The notes under the pieces were generated by a model. It did no database searches and was not told where the DNA came from. It worked only from the letters and a program-made list of their open reading frames with translations. A DNA stretch of 64,000 bases. Origin: Spirochaetales bacterium (GTDB lineage Bacteria; Spirochaetota; Spirochaetia; CADAEX01). Of this stretch, positions 35,072 through 44,272 are shown piece after piece. A program made the translations under genes and the position numbers. The stretch covers positions 1-64,000 of the forward strand of contig JACKPD010000015.1 in NCBI GenBank assembly GCA_024233785.1, given 5' to 3'. Numbering within the stretch: the first letter of the stretch is position 1; each line of letters begins with the position of its first letter.

Positions 35072-36479
35072 TTATTATTTTCTCTTCCTGTAATGCTGAT
35101 AATGGAAGCAATATCTGTACCATAGTCCATTTTCCTGCCTCGCTTTCAACATTTATTTTTCCGCCATGCTGCTCAACTATCCTCTGGCTTGTTGTAAGAC
35201 CTGTACCTGAGCCTTCGGCTTTTGTTGAAAAAAACGGGTCAAATATTTTATCTAGAGATACTTTTTCAATTCCTTTACCGTAGTCTTTAATAACAAGCTC
35301 CGCAAAACCACTGTTTACCCCTGTTGAGACCTTTATAAGTCCTTTTTTTCTATCTGAAGCCTGGATCGCGTTAAGGATTACATTGAGGATAACCTGTTTG
35401 AGCATTGACGCATCCCCTGTAACAGGCGGCAGGTTCCTGTCCGCTGATATATCCACCCTGATCTGTTTGTCGTCTATCATTTTTTCTAGCAGTATAAATG
35501 TTTTATCAATCAGCGTATTCAGATCTATCTGTCTGAATTCAGGGTCCCTTGGTTTCGCGAAATCAAGAAAGTTGTCAATAAAAGAGATAAGGCGCAGCAC
35601 TTCCTCCTGAATGATTCCCGCGAATTTAATTATCTGCTTTTCTTCAGGATAATATATTTTAAGCAGTTCCGCAGACCCCTTGATCGGTTCCAGAGGGTTT
35701 CTTATCTCATGGGCAAGAACTGAAGAGAGCTGCCCTACCACAGCCATTTTTTCATTCCTTATTCTCGAAGTAATATTTTTATCAAGTCTTTCCGTCATGT
35801 TCCTGAAAGCCCTGGCAAGTTTTCCGACCTCATCATTAGAATTGGTGACAAAGTCCCATTTAAAATTACCTCCGGAGACTGACTCCGCCCCTCTGACAAG
35901 CTCTTTTATCGGCTTTGAAATCTGGTTCCCGAGAAAAAAGGCAAGAAGAACTCCTATCATAAGCGACATTGCGCCGAGCAGAATCATCTTTACCCATACA
36001 AGTTTTATAACATTAAGATAGCTTTTACTTGTAAGTGTAATATGGAAAATCCCGATCTGCTCCTCTTCTACAAGAACAGGGCTGTAAAACTCATATCTTA
36101 CAAGATTATCCGTACCGGTATCTTTTTTTACAAGAGTGGATTTGAGATCTTCATCAATTATTCCGGGATTGTTTACCTCACCAAGACGGTCAAGGTCGGT
36201 ATGCATTTTAACAATATAATTATTGTCAAGAAGCTCTCCGGAAAGTACATCGCTGTCTTTGGAGAGGGCATCAAAATAAAGCTTGACTGATGAATAGTCG
36301 TAGTTGAGCATGGGAATTATAGAGGATACAGAAATAATTTCAGCCAGAACCGATCCTTTTTTCTCAATCTGCTCCTCAATGAGCCTTTTCTGGGTATTCG
36401 CTGAAAAAGCTACAAGGATTGTTCCTGTAACAAAAACAATAAGCACAATCGAAAGGATAATTTTGGTTGTTATCTTCAT
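35064..36479 (-). CDS. Sensor histidine kinase paired with the sigma54 regulator
   Basis: A 471-residue inner-membrane kinase: TM1 about 7-26, periplasmic domain about 28-158, TM2 about 160-183, HAMP 184-235, HisKA with His257 (SSVLAHEIRNPLEPI), and HATPase_c with the G boxes KDYGKGIE and GSGTGLTTSQRIV. The 130-residue periplasmic region should sense the carboxylate directly or through a binding protein. The neighbouring PhnD-like protein, divergent at 36565, is a candidate co-sensor (inference). Confidence 0.93.
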   Translation of the reverse strand: MKITTKIILSIVLIVFVTGTILVAFSANTQKRLIEEQIEKKGSVLAEIISVSSIIPMLNYDYSSVKLYFDALSKDSDVLSGELLDNNYIVKMHTDLDRLGEVNNPGIIDEDLKSTLVKKDTGTDNLVRYEFYSPVLVEEEQIGIFHITLTSKSYLNVIKLVWVKMILLGAMSLMIGVLLAFFLGNQISKPIKELVRGAESVSGGNFKWDFVTNSNDEVGKLARAFRNMTERLDKNITSRIRNEKMAVVGQLSSVLAHEIRNPLEPIKGSAELLKIYYPEEKQIIKFAGIIQEEVLRLISFIDNFLDFAKPRDPEFRQIDLNTLIDKTFILLEKMIDDKQIRVDISADRNLPPVTGDASMLKQVILNVILNAIQASDRKKGLIKVSTGVNSGFAELVIKDYGKGIEKVSLDKIFDPFFSTKAEGSGTGLTTSQRIVEQHGGKINVESEAGKWTMVQILLPLSALQEEKIINE

Positions 36480-36564
36480 CGCTGTCTCCGGATTATGAAA
36501 TTATAAACTTCAATCAATGAAATTGCACTGTGAAAAAACTTAAATTTTATCTATAATTATTTCA

Positions 36565-37437
36565 ATGTTTTTAAAAAAATACCTTTTATCAGCTTTGTTT
36601 ATAATATTCTTTTTCCAGCTCATATCAGCAGGCGCTGATGAAAATAAAAGCCGCATTATTAAATTCGGCCACGCCTACGGCGAAAATTCAGCTGTTATAT
36701 TCAACAAATACGCGCCCCTGATACATCTTCTCTCAACCGAACTTGACCGTAAAGTTGTATTTGTTTTAAAAAATACATACGGTGAGATGCAGACAGGGTA
36801 TCTTAACAATGAAATCGACATGGGAATAATCAATGCCTATTCTTTTGTCAACATCATGGATTCTCCCTTTCTGATACCTATCGCTGCCAGGGTCAAGGAG
36901 AACGATAAAAACTACACAAGCCTCTTCATAGTCAGAAAAGACAGCAGTATAATGTCCATAGATGATTTAAAAGACAAGTCATTCGCGTTCGGAGACCCGT
37001 ATTCAACAAGCTCTTTCCTTGTGCCGATGTATCATCTTGATAAATTAAACTTCAGACCGGCACAATTCTTCAGGGAAACAGTTACAATACCAAAGCAGGA
37101 TTCAATTATATATTCCGTGATGAATAAGACTGTTGACGGCGGAGCTGTTGCGTCCTTCATCTTTAATGAACAGGATGAAACAGTTAAAAGTAAATTCAGG
37201 ATTATCTTTAAAAGCGACCCTTTTCCCCTGGGACCTTTTGTCGTCAATTCAGGCCTTGGAGAAGAAATGATCAATAAAACAAGAAATTTTCTTCTCGGAC
37301 TCGCAGATTCCGAAGAAGGGAGAAAAGCCCTTCTGCAGGCAGACCTTGATCCGTTTACAATTGTCGAAAAATCCGACTACGACTGGCTCAAGAAAATAGC
37401 GGAATCGGGTTATAAACTGGAAAGATCTGGAGATTAA
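36565..37437 (+). CDS. PhnD-like periplasmic substrate-binding protein
   Basis: A 290-residue exported protein: signal peptide 1-22, then a PhnD/phosphate-phosphonate binding-protein fold (KFGHAYGENSAVIFNKYAPLIHLLSTEL, MGIINAYSFVNI, LKDKSFAFGDPYSTSSFLVP). No transporter subunits adjoin it, so it may serve a signalling system. It is divergent from the histidine kinase. A TATAAT at 36552-36557 puts the start within a base or two of the ATG, and no ribosome site is seen, so the mRNA is probably leaderless. Confidence 0.8.
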   Translation: MFLKKYLLSALFIIFFFQLISAGADENKSRIIKFGHAYGENSAVIFNKYAPLIHLLSTELDRKVVFVLKNTYGEMQTGYLNNEIDMGIINAYSFVNIMDSPFLIPIAARVKENDKNYTSLFIVRKDSSIMSIDDLKDKSFAFGDPYSTSSFLVPMYHLDKLNFRPAQFFRETVTIPKQDSIIYSVMNKTVDGGAVASFIFNEQDETVKSKFRIIFKSDPFPLGPFVVNSGLGEEMINKTRNFLLGLADSEEGRKALLQADLDPFTIVEKSDYDWLKKIAESGYKLERSGD

Positions 37438-37522
37438 TCAGATTCCGGCAGTTATACGTCCATTTTTATATATATTTTTTCTTGAGTATTTTAAGGTTTT
37501 ACTTTATTCTTCTGAATTATTG

Positions 37523-38185
37523 ATGGAAACTGAAGGAAGAGAATTTTTTGACGTTGATCACACGATCACGCGTACATCAACTGCCATAAGCTATCTCATT
37601 CTAATGATAAAAAAGAAGCTGGTCCCAATAACCCTGCTTTCATCAGTCCCTTACGTATATCTCAACTATAAATACGGGAAAATGAATGAAAAGCACTTTG
37701 ACAGGAAAGTTCCAGAGATGATAGGTCTTGAACGGGAGCTTTTTGACAATCTTGCAGTTGAAAATTTCGAAAGATATATAAAAAAATCAATTTACCCGAA
37801 AGCTCTTGATTACATTAAAAGGCTTAAGGATGACGGTAAAAAAATCATAGTGGCATCCTCTTCCATGGAACTTGTCTTAAAGCCCCTTGTTGAGTATCTC
37901 GGAGCGGATGACCTTATAGCGACACGCGTTGATTTCAGGGACGGGAAATGTACAGGCACATTTATAGACTCGCCTGTATTTAAAAATGAGAAAAAAAGAA
38001 AAGTTCTTGAATATATCGCAGACAGGAATATCGGCCTTGAAAAATCCTCCTTTTATTCAGACAGCATACATGACCTGCCTCTTCTTGAAGCGGTAGGCAG
38101 ACCAGTCGCGGCAAATCCTGATATAAGGCTTAAATTTACAGCTAAAAAACGGGGATGGGAAATTATAAACTTCAGGGAAAAATAG
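37523..38185 (+). CDS. HAD-IB family phosphatase (SerB/CicA-like)
   Basis: A 220-residue HAD hydrolase. FFDVDHTIT carries the nucleophile and acid/base Asp; ASSSMELVLKPL is motif II; FYSDSIHDLPLLEAVGRPVAANPD is the motif IV block of subfamily IB. Family members act as phosphoserine or lipid phosphatases. ATG 37523 is used; TTGAGT-17-TATTCT upstream places the start about six bases before it, another short-leader gene. Confidence 0.8.
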   Translation: METEGREFFDVDHTITRTSTAISYLILMIKKKLVPITLLSSVPYVYLNYKYGKMNEKHFDRKVPEMIGLERELFDNLAVENFERYIKKSIYPKALDYIKRLKDDGKKIIVASSSMELVLKPLVEYLGADDLIATRVDFRDGKCTGTFIDSPVFKNEKKRKVLEYIADRNIGLEKSSFYSDSIHDLPLLEAVGRPVAANPDIRLKFTAKKRGWEIINFREK

Positions 38186-38258
38186 TATAATCCCGGAATC
38201 AAGCCTCATACAGCACCGGCTTCCCGGAGCGGTAAAGCTGATAAACGGAAGGCGCTTT

Positions 38259-39611
38259 TCAGCTTGAGAAACTCTCAAAGTGAATATCCCGTGACGGGAT
38301 ACCAAGTGATGAAAGCATTTTCCCCGCAGATTTCCTGAAATCCGCAGGACCGCAGATATAGACATCAAAAGAAGCGCTGTTTTCAGGAGTAATAATATTT
38401 CTAAAGTCTTCAAGGCTGATTCTTCCGTGTTTACAGCCGGGAACTATTTCACGGCTGATAAATAGAGAGAAAGTGAACCATTCGCGTTTTTCACTTAACC
38501 CCTGAAGAAAATCCCTTTCAATTATATCTGCCTTATAACTGAGACTCCACAAAAGATTGACATCAGGCATATTCTCTACTTTTTCCCATTCCTTTAAAAC
38601 AGAAAGAAACGGAGTAATCCCTATGCCGCCAGCTATGAAAAGCTTTTTCCGCCTGCCGGGAGATGGAGTAAAAAGTCCGTACGGCCCGTCAATAAGGGCC
38701 TTGTCCCCCTTTCTGACAGAAGATAATTTATCCGTATAATCTCCTGTCTCCCTTACTGTCAGACTGAGCGTGTCAGCTGAGGGGGGAGAAGAGATGGTAA
38801 AAGGATGTTCTTCCCTGTTTATCTCTGAAGATATAATCTTCATATAAACATACTGGCCTGCACTGAAAGGAAATTTTTTCCCGCGGGGATTTATTTTAAC
38901 AGTGACAACAGCCGGGGCATTCTTTTCAACGCCCTCGATATTAAAATAATTTTTCTTAATATAGTGTACCCGGATATATTTAAAGTATATATACCTGATT
39001 AGAGAAATCCCTCCAGGAAGGCTCATGAGTGAAAATCTGATGATATTTTCGGAAGTAGAATATGAGAGAAGCACATGAACAATAAGAAATGCAAGGGCAA
39101 GAGAAAAACCGTTATGAAGATTTTTCATTACAGAATAATCAAGATTAAGGTTCTTGATTATAAAGGATTTTAAAGACTTAAGTCCGGGAAACGGGATATA
39201 GAATTTTTCAATCATGTAAATAAACGTCATAATCATTAATATTATAAATATCGCAAGAGCAAAGACACCTGATACAGTCTGGAAAGAAGGAAATGAAATA
39301 TACGCTAATTTAAACAGAAGATGGATTATCCCCGAGATTATCCCGGTAAAAGCAAGATACCCGTGGAAACGGATAACCCTGTCCTGTCCAATAAGCCGGT
39401 CGAATATGCGGATTCTTGCAGAAAGAAGCAGCGCCGTACTCAGGTAACAGTAGCCGATTATCCCGAAAAGCATTCCAAGTGAGTAATCGTGGAGCAACGA
39501 GTACCAGTTCCCTGCGAAATAAAGATTAATAAAAAACAGGGGATGAAAAAACAGAACAATAAAGAATATTATTTTACCAACCGGCTTACCCGCCTTTTTT
39601 TCAGCATTCAT
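38259..39611 (-). CDS. Ferric-reductase-like transmembrane flavocytochrome
   Basis: A 450-residue membrane reductase. About six or seven helices in residues 15-215 contain paired histidines (RFHGYLAFTGIISGIIHLLF and the later HNGF/HVLL helix) suited to heme b. FAD-binding HPFTISSPPS, NAD(P)H-binding GGIGITPFLSVL and terminal CGPADF complete a NOX/FRE-type electron chain from cytosolic NAD(P)H across the membrane. Thirteen bp upstream lies a secreted protein gene of the same operon. Confidence 0.88.
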   Translation of the reverse strand: MNAEKKAGKPVGKIIFFIVLFFHPLFFINLYFAGNWYSLLHDYSLGMLFGIIGYCYLSTALLLSARIRIFDRLIGQDRVIRFHGYLAFTGIISGIIHLLFKLAYISFPSFQTVSGVFALAIFIILMIMTFIYMIEKFYIPFPGLKSLKSFIIKNLNLDYSVMKNLHNGFSLALAFLIVHVLLSYSTSENIIRFSLMSLPGGISLIRYIYFKYIRVHYIKKNYFNIEGVEKNAPAVVTVKINPRGKKFPFSAGQYVYMKIISSEINREEHPFTISSPPSADTLSLTVRETGDYTDKLSSVRKGDKALIDGPYGLFTPSPGRRKKLFIAGGIGITPFLSVLKEWEKVENMPDVNLLWSLSYKADIIERDFLQGLSEKREWFTFSLFISREIVPGCKHGRISLEDFRNIITPENSASFDVYICGPADFRKSAGKMLSSLGIPSRDIHFESFSS

Positions 39612-39624
39612 AATGATTATTGAA

Positions 39625-40065
39625 TTATCTCATTAATAGGAGATCTGCATATTCTTTTGCAAGGGGAGAAATATCCTTCCTTAAAGAGGCGGAAGAAACT
39701 GCGTCGACAGAGACATTCTCCTGCCACTCCTTGATTTTTGTTGTGTGGAGAAGAATATTTTTTCTGTTGCCGTTATCAGTAATCCATTTCTGAACCCACG
39801 GCCTGACCTTTGAATTTACACCTGAATTAGTGATAAAAACATAATCAAAATCAGAAGCTTTGTAGTTATTAAGATCAGTCTTGTGGTCTGATACAACAGT
39901 TACCTCAACCGACCTGCTTTCAAGCTCTTTTTTCATATCTTCGATTAGAACGCTCTTGAATTTTGTATTCTCCATGGCAAGCAGGGCTTTTTTCGGCTGA
40001 CCCTGCGCTGATACAGAAGTAAATGAGATAATAAATATGATAAAAGCAAGCATGATTTTTTTCAT
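39625..40065 (-). CDS. Secreted protein with flavodoxin-like fold pattern, unknown function
   Basis: A 146-residue exported protein with signal peptide 1-20 (FIIFIISFTSVSA). The mature part alternates hydrophobic strands and helices (KALLAMENTKFKSVLIEDMKKEL.., VEVTVVSD, FDYVFITNSG), as in flavodoxin-like domains, but the phosphate-binding loop of flavodoxins is not evident, so FMN binding is not supported. Co-operonic with the ferric-reductase-like gene. I do not recognise a named family. Confidence 0.6.
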   Translation of the reverse strand: MKKIMLAFIIFIISFTSVSAQGQPKKALLAMENTKFKSVLIEDMKKELESRSVEVTVVSDHKTDLNNYKASDFDYVFITNSGVNSKVRPWVQKWITDNGNRKNILLHTTKIKEWQENVSVDAVSSASLRKDISPLAKEYADLLLMR

Positions 40066-40116
40066 TGAAAAACTCCTTTATTAAATTTTTGACATAAGTA
40101 AATGATGATATAAAAA

Positions 40117-40144
40117 ATTATAGTTCCCAAATAACAATTATCAA
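40117..40144 (-). promoter_or_regulatory. Promoter of the ferric-reductase operon
   Basis: On the minus strand TTGATA (40144-40139), 16-base spacer, TATAAT (40122-40117). The predicted leader is about 45 bases and carries AAGGAG before the ATG at 40065. Confidence 0.7.
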
Positions 40145-40282
40145 ACTGAAAAAAACAAATTTCAGAATTTTCTGCAATCAATGGTTTTTTCTTTGAAACT
40201 ATTAAACAGATATCAGCAAGGGCTGATCCTGTTCTGCTTTACTCAATCAGCAAATAAATTAAACATCACTATTCACCTGTTG

Positions 40283-41086
40283 TCATCTGTATTCAATTTC
40301 AAGAAAAACAGGTTTATCAAGCGTAAGAAACCTTATTACAGGAATTTTAAAACTTGCCCTGCTTCCGGTGATTTTCCCCCCGTCAGCGCGGGTCACTTTT
40401 CCTTTTACATTAATTTCAACTTCAGCATAGCATTCTGATATTATTTTACCCGGGACAGGTGCTGTCCTGTCTGAATCTGCACCTTTGGTGCTTCCGCTGC
40501 TGTTTCCGCTTCCCAGGGAGGCGGCGTATTCACCGAAAACATAGTCTGCAAGCTCGAGATATTCTTTCTCTGTATAGGGATTGTCAGCCTGGGGTGTTAG
40601 CCCTGCCAGGACCGGGTTATCCTCAAAAGCAAAAGCTTTATTGAGCTTCCTGTAGTTATTCCTGTCAAGGTTAAAAGTAATTTTCTTTATTCCGCTGTTC
40701 TCTGAAAAGGAAAAAATCCCCTCTGCGGCGCTGCTTTTGATTCCTTCCGCATTGTTTTTCACAACGAATGAAAGCTTTAATTCAGGTTTGGAGGATGATG
40801 CGGGTGATATTTTTTCAAGCGAAACACCTTCAAGAGCGGTAAACGCTTCCTTAATCCGGTTTACATCAAAATAGGATTCTATCTCCTCTCCTGTTCCTGC
40901 CGCTTCTGACAGGTCGTTTATATAGCTTGTAAACATTTTTGTAAGCCTGATTTCAACACTGCAGGAGATGTCGCCGTTTTCAGCAACATTAATAACCTGT
41001 TTTGAGCTGCAGGATATAAAAAAAATTGCCGCTGACGTTAAAACCAATGATATTAGTATTTTACGGAAGAAAAATTTATTGTGCAT
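40283..41086 (-). CDS. Hypothetical lipoprotein
   Basis: A 267-residue predicted lipoprotein: N-terminal hydrophobic segment and lipobox FISC with Cys26, a relaxed box typical of spirochaetes. The mature protein is rich in Ser, Lys and Glu, with amphipathic strands (FSFSENSGIKKITFNLDRNNYRKL) and a Ser/Gly-rich linker near residues 190-210. No family recognised. It stands alone between the redox operon and the ferric-reductase operon. Confidence 0.7.
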   Translation of the reverse strand: MHNKFFFRKILISLVLTSAAIFFISCSSKQVINVAENGDISCSVEIRLTKMFTSYINDLSEAAGTGEEIESYFDVNRIKEAFTALEGVSLEKISPASSSKPELKLSFVVKNNAEGIKSSAAEGIFSFSENSGIKKITFNLDRNNYRKLNKAFAFEDNPVLAGLTPQADNPYTEKEYLELADYVFGEYAASLGSGNSSGSTKGADSDRTAPVPGKIISECYAEVEINVKGKVTRADGGKITGSRASFKIPVIRFLTLDKPVFLEIEYR

Positions 41087-41162
41087 GGATGAAATTTAGA
41101 TTCAAACAGACAATTGGTCAACACATTTCATCCGGTATGGGGCCGGAACCCTTAGACAAAGC

Positions 41163-41189
41163 CTCCCCGCACCATATTGGTTCGGGGAG
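41163..41189 (-). terminator. Hairpin terminator of the ferredoxin-membrane operon
   Basis: CTCCCCG/CGGGGAG arms plus an inner ACCA/TGGT stem (one mismatch, three-base loop) lie 14 bp after the last operon gene on the minus strand. The following T tract is poor (GCTTTG), so termination strength is uncertain. Confidence 0.55.
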
Positions 41190-41203
41190 ACGTGCCGGAT
41201 TAT

Positions 41204-41653
41204 CTATTTTACTGCGTTTCTTCTAACCCCTTTTCCTGCCCAGAGGGGATTTCCGCTTTTATCCCTGAAATTATAAGTTTCACCTCCGGATACAATACTT
41301 ACCGGGGCAATGTGATTCTCAAGCATAAATCCCTCTACTTTCGCAGATTCCCCTGCGTTCATTGTGCCGGTCATATTTTCGTCATGCCCGTAAAGCCCCA
41401 GGTGCAGATCATATACATTATCCCCGGACTGCAGATACCATTCACTGTCTTTATATAAAAGTGTGCCGGAAACCGTTACCCTGCTCCCTTTATCAGCGAC
41501 AGTTCTTCCGTCAAGCTCAGCTGAGCTCCCGTCATTAAAAGTCCCCTGACCTGATGAGGCAAACAGGACGGCAGGCAATGCAAAAAGGACAAGGGCCGCT
41601 GCCATACCGGCAGCAATCTTCTTTCTGTTAAATACTTTTCTGATACTATTCAT
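41204..41653 (-). CDS. Secreted OB-fold-like small protein
   Basis: A 149-residue exported protein with a twin-basic N-terminus (RKVFNRKK) and hydrophobic signal 14-32. The mature segment VTVSGTLLYKDSEWYLQSGDNVYDLHLGLYG..ESAKVEGFML has the strand pattern of a small OB-fold, as seen in periplasmic partners of ferredoxin-type membrane proteins. No cysteines or heme motif. Last gene of the operon starting at 43499. Function unknown. Confidence 0.55.
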   Translation of the reverse strand: MNSIRKVFNRKKIAAGMAAALVLFALPAVLFASSGQGTFNDGSSAELDGRTVADKGSRVTVSGTLLYKDSEWYLQSGDNVYDLHLGLYGHDENMTGTMNAGESAKVEGFMLENHIAPVSIVSGGETYNFRDKSGNPLWAGKGVRRNAVK

Positions 41654-41732
41654 TTAAATCCTCCATGGAACTTAATGTGTTCCTGATTTTATATTTTTCC
41701 GGCATGCACACGGCTAGCCGTTTTATTGTGTT

Positions 41733-43001
41733 TTATAAAAGCTCTTTTGAAGAGGGAAGGACGGCAAATCCGCTTTCAACCTTCTCTTTTATCCACCTGA
41801 GGCTTTTTTCCTCATAAAACTCCTCAACATCCCTGAGTTTGACATCAGTGTCAAAGTCATCCGGAAGGCCAAGCAGTACCAGGAGCTGTGATACGTCTCC
41901 GCCTGAAGCAGCCGCGGCCTGGTCCAGCGTCATTGAACCGCTAAGCCCCTTTACCGGGGCCGCATCGCGGCTGTATTGGCCTGATTCTTCATTTTCCGAA
42001 TTTCCCCCGGCGTTGTATAATGTCCGGATAACCGCCCCTTCAGGTAGCTGCAGCAGAGCATAAGAAACTTTTTCCGCAGCGAAAGGGATGAAAAATGAGA
42101 GAAGAAGTACCGCGGCAGCTGCAGCCGCACGTGCCGGGGAAAGGACAGCTCTTTTCCCTGTTCCGGGAGAAGAAAACAGCAGGGCGCCGGGAACAGGGCA
42201 TGATTCTATGCATTCAAGGCATCTGCTGCATCTATTGTCTGAGATTTTATCCGGTTCAGAAATTTTTATATTGGAAGGGCATGCCCTGTCGCAGGCCTTA
42301 CAACCGATGCATAGCCCGGAATCACGCCTGACTGTAAACGGGGCAATCTTTCCAGTGATACCAAGCACTGCGCCGAACGGGCACATCCATCTGCACCACG
42401 GACGGCGGATAAAAATTGACAAGACAAGAACTCCTCCGAGAACTGCCATGGAAAGGGGCAGGGCTGTGCCTGTCCAGATATGGAAAAGGGCGTAAAAAGG
42501 GTCTATGTGTGAAAAAACAAGGTTAAAGCTCCGGTATGTCGCAAAGAGGATCAGACCAAGCACAGCAAACCTGAAATAAGGCAGGACTTTAGTCAGAAAA
42601 ACCCCGGTTTTAAAAATCATCCCTGACCGGCTGGCGGAAAACCATTTATTCCGGATAAGCCGTAACCGTTTGCCTGCTCTCCACACCCAGTCCTGCACAG
42701 AACCGAGAGGGCAAAGCCATCCGCAGAATAGAGCGCCGAAAAGAAGTGTTCCTCCGATTGCGGCGGCAAGAGTATAGAGATTTTCAGCACCGGTGCGGGG
42801 AATAAAAACACCGCCTGTAACAAGCCGGCCAAGAGTCGCGGCACCTCCGAACGGGCAGATACCATGCAGGCAGGTCGGCACCCACGCAGGGAGGGCTATC
42901 CCCTTCTCTGCCATAAATCCTGCTGCAGTAACTGCGGCAACAGCAAGAACAGTAAATGTCTGTAAAGATATTTTCAGCAGCGGCAGTTTTTTATTTTTCA
43001 T
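41733..43001 (-). CDS. NapH/NosR-like polytopic 4Fe-4S ferredoxin membrane protein
   Basis: A 422-residue protein with about five or six helices. It has the NapH-like membrane cysteine motifs CLHGICPFGG, FCGWLCPLG and CRWMCPFG, two clusters of ferredoxin ligands (CIGCKACDRACP and CSRCLECIESCP) and a C-terminal helix followed by a soluble domain (TLDQAAAASGGDVSQLLVLLG). Such proteins move electrons between the quinone pool and periplasmic acceptors. ATG 43001 is chosen for its GGAG spacing. Partner proteins upstream and downstream are secreted, suggesting an extracytoplasmic electron route whose terminal acceptor is unknown. Confidence 0.85.
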   Translation of the reverse strand: MKNKKLPLLKISLQTFTVLAVAAVTAAGFMAEKGIALPAWVPTCLHGICPFGGAATLGRLVTGGVFIPRTGAENLYTLAAAIGGTLLFGALFCGWLCPLGSVQDWVWRAGKRLRLIRNKWFSASRSGMIFKTGVFLTKVLPYFRFAVLGLILFATYRSFNLVFSHIDPFYALFHIWTGTALPLSMAVLGGVLVLSIFIRRPWCRWMCPFGAVLGITGKIAPFTVRRDSGLCIGCKACDRACPSNIKISEPDKISDNRCSRCLECIESCPVPGALLFSSPGTGKRAVLSPARAAAAAAVLLLSFFIPFAAEKVSYALLQLPEGAVIRTLYNAGGNSENEESGQYSRDAAPVKGLSGSMTLDQAAAASGGDVSQLLVLLGLPDDFDTDVKLRDVEEFYEEKSLRWIKEKVESGFAVLPSSKELL

Positions 43002-43049
43002 CCATATCACTCCTTGATAGCGGAAATATATTTCCGGAAGTCAGATACC

Positions 43050-43499
43050 TTAAAGTCCTGCCGGTCCAGCCTGGGCCACAGCAAAATTAAGGGAAGCGCT
43101 GTACCCTCCCCTTGCGCACTCCCTGATTATCGCAAGGGGAAAGGAGCCCTGCCTTGAAGCTGTAAAGGTAAAGGAAATTGAGTGGCTTCTGCCGTCGTTT
43201 ATCCATCCCCCGGAAGACATAAGCGCGAGCGGAAGATAATCCTTTCCTGTTTTCCACCTCTCATCTTCGAGCAGAAACAGCGTATCCTCAGGAGGGACAG
43301 CGCATTTCTTATGGTCCTCAACATATGAAACCGAAAGAACATACTGACGCCCCTCTTCAAGAGAAACACTGTCTGCCGGAGTAAGGCGGTTTGTATTGCC
43401 GTCAGGAGTGGTTAATGTAAATGTAAACTCGCAGGCAAATACTCCCGCCGCTGAAATCAGCAGCATTAAGGCAAAAATCAGCATCTTTTTATTATTCAT
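43050..43499 (-). CDS. Secreted cysteine-containing protein, unknown function
   Basis: A 149-residue exported protein; ATG 43499 has GGGAG at seven bases and ATG 43502 is also possible. Signal peptide about 1-18, then CEFTFTLTTPDG.., a beta-rich immunoglobulin-like pattern ending in SLNFAVA. Three mature cysteines (the first right after the signal region) could bind metal or form a disulfide. First gene of the operon with the NapH-like protein. No family recognised. Confidence 0.55.
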   Translation of the reverse strand: MNNKKMLIFALMLLISAAGVFACEFTFTLTTPDGNTNRLTPADSVSLEEGRQYVLSVSYVEDHKKCAVPPEDTLFLLEDERWKTGKDYLPLALMSSGGWINDGRSHSISFTFTASRQGSFPLAIIRECARGGYSASLNFAVAQAGPAGL

Positions 43500-43505
43500 C
43501 ATCAC

Positions 43506-43729
43506 TCTCCCAGGCTGCAGATGACATTACTTACAGCAGCCTTAAAATATTCATCGTTTCGAGTATATAATGATTAATATTTATGAAATCCAGTCGTGCT
43601 TAATGTGAATTTATTGTGAATTTCAACCTGTCTGATTAATTGTCAGGGTCTTTAAAAACAGTAGAGAAGAAGACTATAGGGCTGCTGCATCATTATGAAA
43701 CTGCAAAGCAGCCTGTCAGCCGATTTTAA
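43506..43729. other. Intergenic region between hemerythrin and ferredoxin-membrane operon
   Basis: Holds the control region of the minus-strand operon that starts at 43499. An imperfect hairpin (GGCTGCT/AGCAGCC arms at about 43680-43712) follows the hemerythrin gene and may end its transcript, though no T tract follows. I see no clear FNR box here. Confidence 0.35.
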
Positions 43730-44272
43730 TCAGCTGTAATTTTTGATCAGCGAATCATAAAGCCTGTTATACTTTTCATGAATCATCTTTCTGTCGAATT
43801 CCCAAAACTCATCAAGCATTGCCTCAAGCTCATCAGATGAAAAATATTTTTCTGTCCTGGGAAAAAATTCCATGTCTTCCTTCCTTATATGAACAGGATA
43901 AAAATCAATCAGGAACTTAAGTTTTTCAGAAATTATTTTTAACCCGGAAAGATCTCCGCCGGCATAACGCCTGTTTGCCTCGACAAGTTCTCCTACAACT
44001 TTTCTTGCGGTTATATGTTCTTCAACAAGGTCCCGCATCATTTTTTTGTCACCGGCATTCATTTTTTTCTTTTCAAGCTCCCTGAACAGGATATCCTCCT
44101 CCTTTCCGTGATGGGTCCTGTCTGCGTAAATCTTTATAAAATCTACTACTGTATCAATGAATACCGGATTTACTGATTTTGTTTTTTCAATGACAGCAAG
44201 TTCTTTTTTAACAATATCAAGCATCTTTTCTATCAGCCTGTGCTCAATCATCATTGTTCCTCTTGGTTTCAT
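43730..44272 (-). CDS. Hemerythrin HHE-domain protein
   Basis: A 180-residue four-helix protein with the hemerythrin-like ligand pattern: MIEHRLIEKM, DRTHHGKEEDILF, EEHITARK and PVHIRKEDMEFFP, supplying His and Glu/Asp ligands for a di-iron site. It could bind O2 or NO or protect iron-sulfur proteins in an anaerobe. A GGAGGG ribosome site is five bases before the ATG. It lies between an aldolase gene (divergent) and the ferredoxin-membrane operon. Confidence 0.88.
   Translation of the reverse strand: MKPRGTMMIEHRLIEKMLDIVKKELAVIEKTKSVNPVFIDTVVDFIKIYADRTHHGKEEDILFRELEKKKMNAGDKKMMRDLVEEHITARKVVGELVEANRRYAGGDLSGLKIISEKLKFLIDFYPVHIRKEDMEFFPRTEKYFSSDELEAMLDEFWEFDRKMIHEKYNRLYDSLIKNYS

Noticed and set aside
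38236..38272. AAGCTGA/TCAGCTT hairpin between HAD-IB and ferric-reductase genes
   Set aside because: Seven-bp stem without a T tract that overlaps the stop region of the reductase gene; too weak to call a terminator.
43740..43775. TTTGATCAGCGAATCAT, an FNR-like palindrome
   Set aside because: Half-sites are six rather than four bases apart and it lies inside the 3' end of the hemerythrin gene, not near a promoter.
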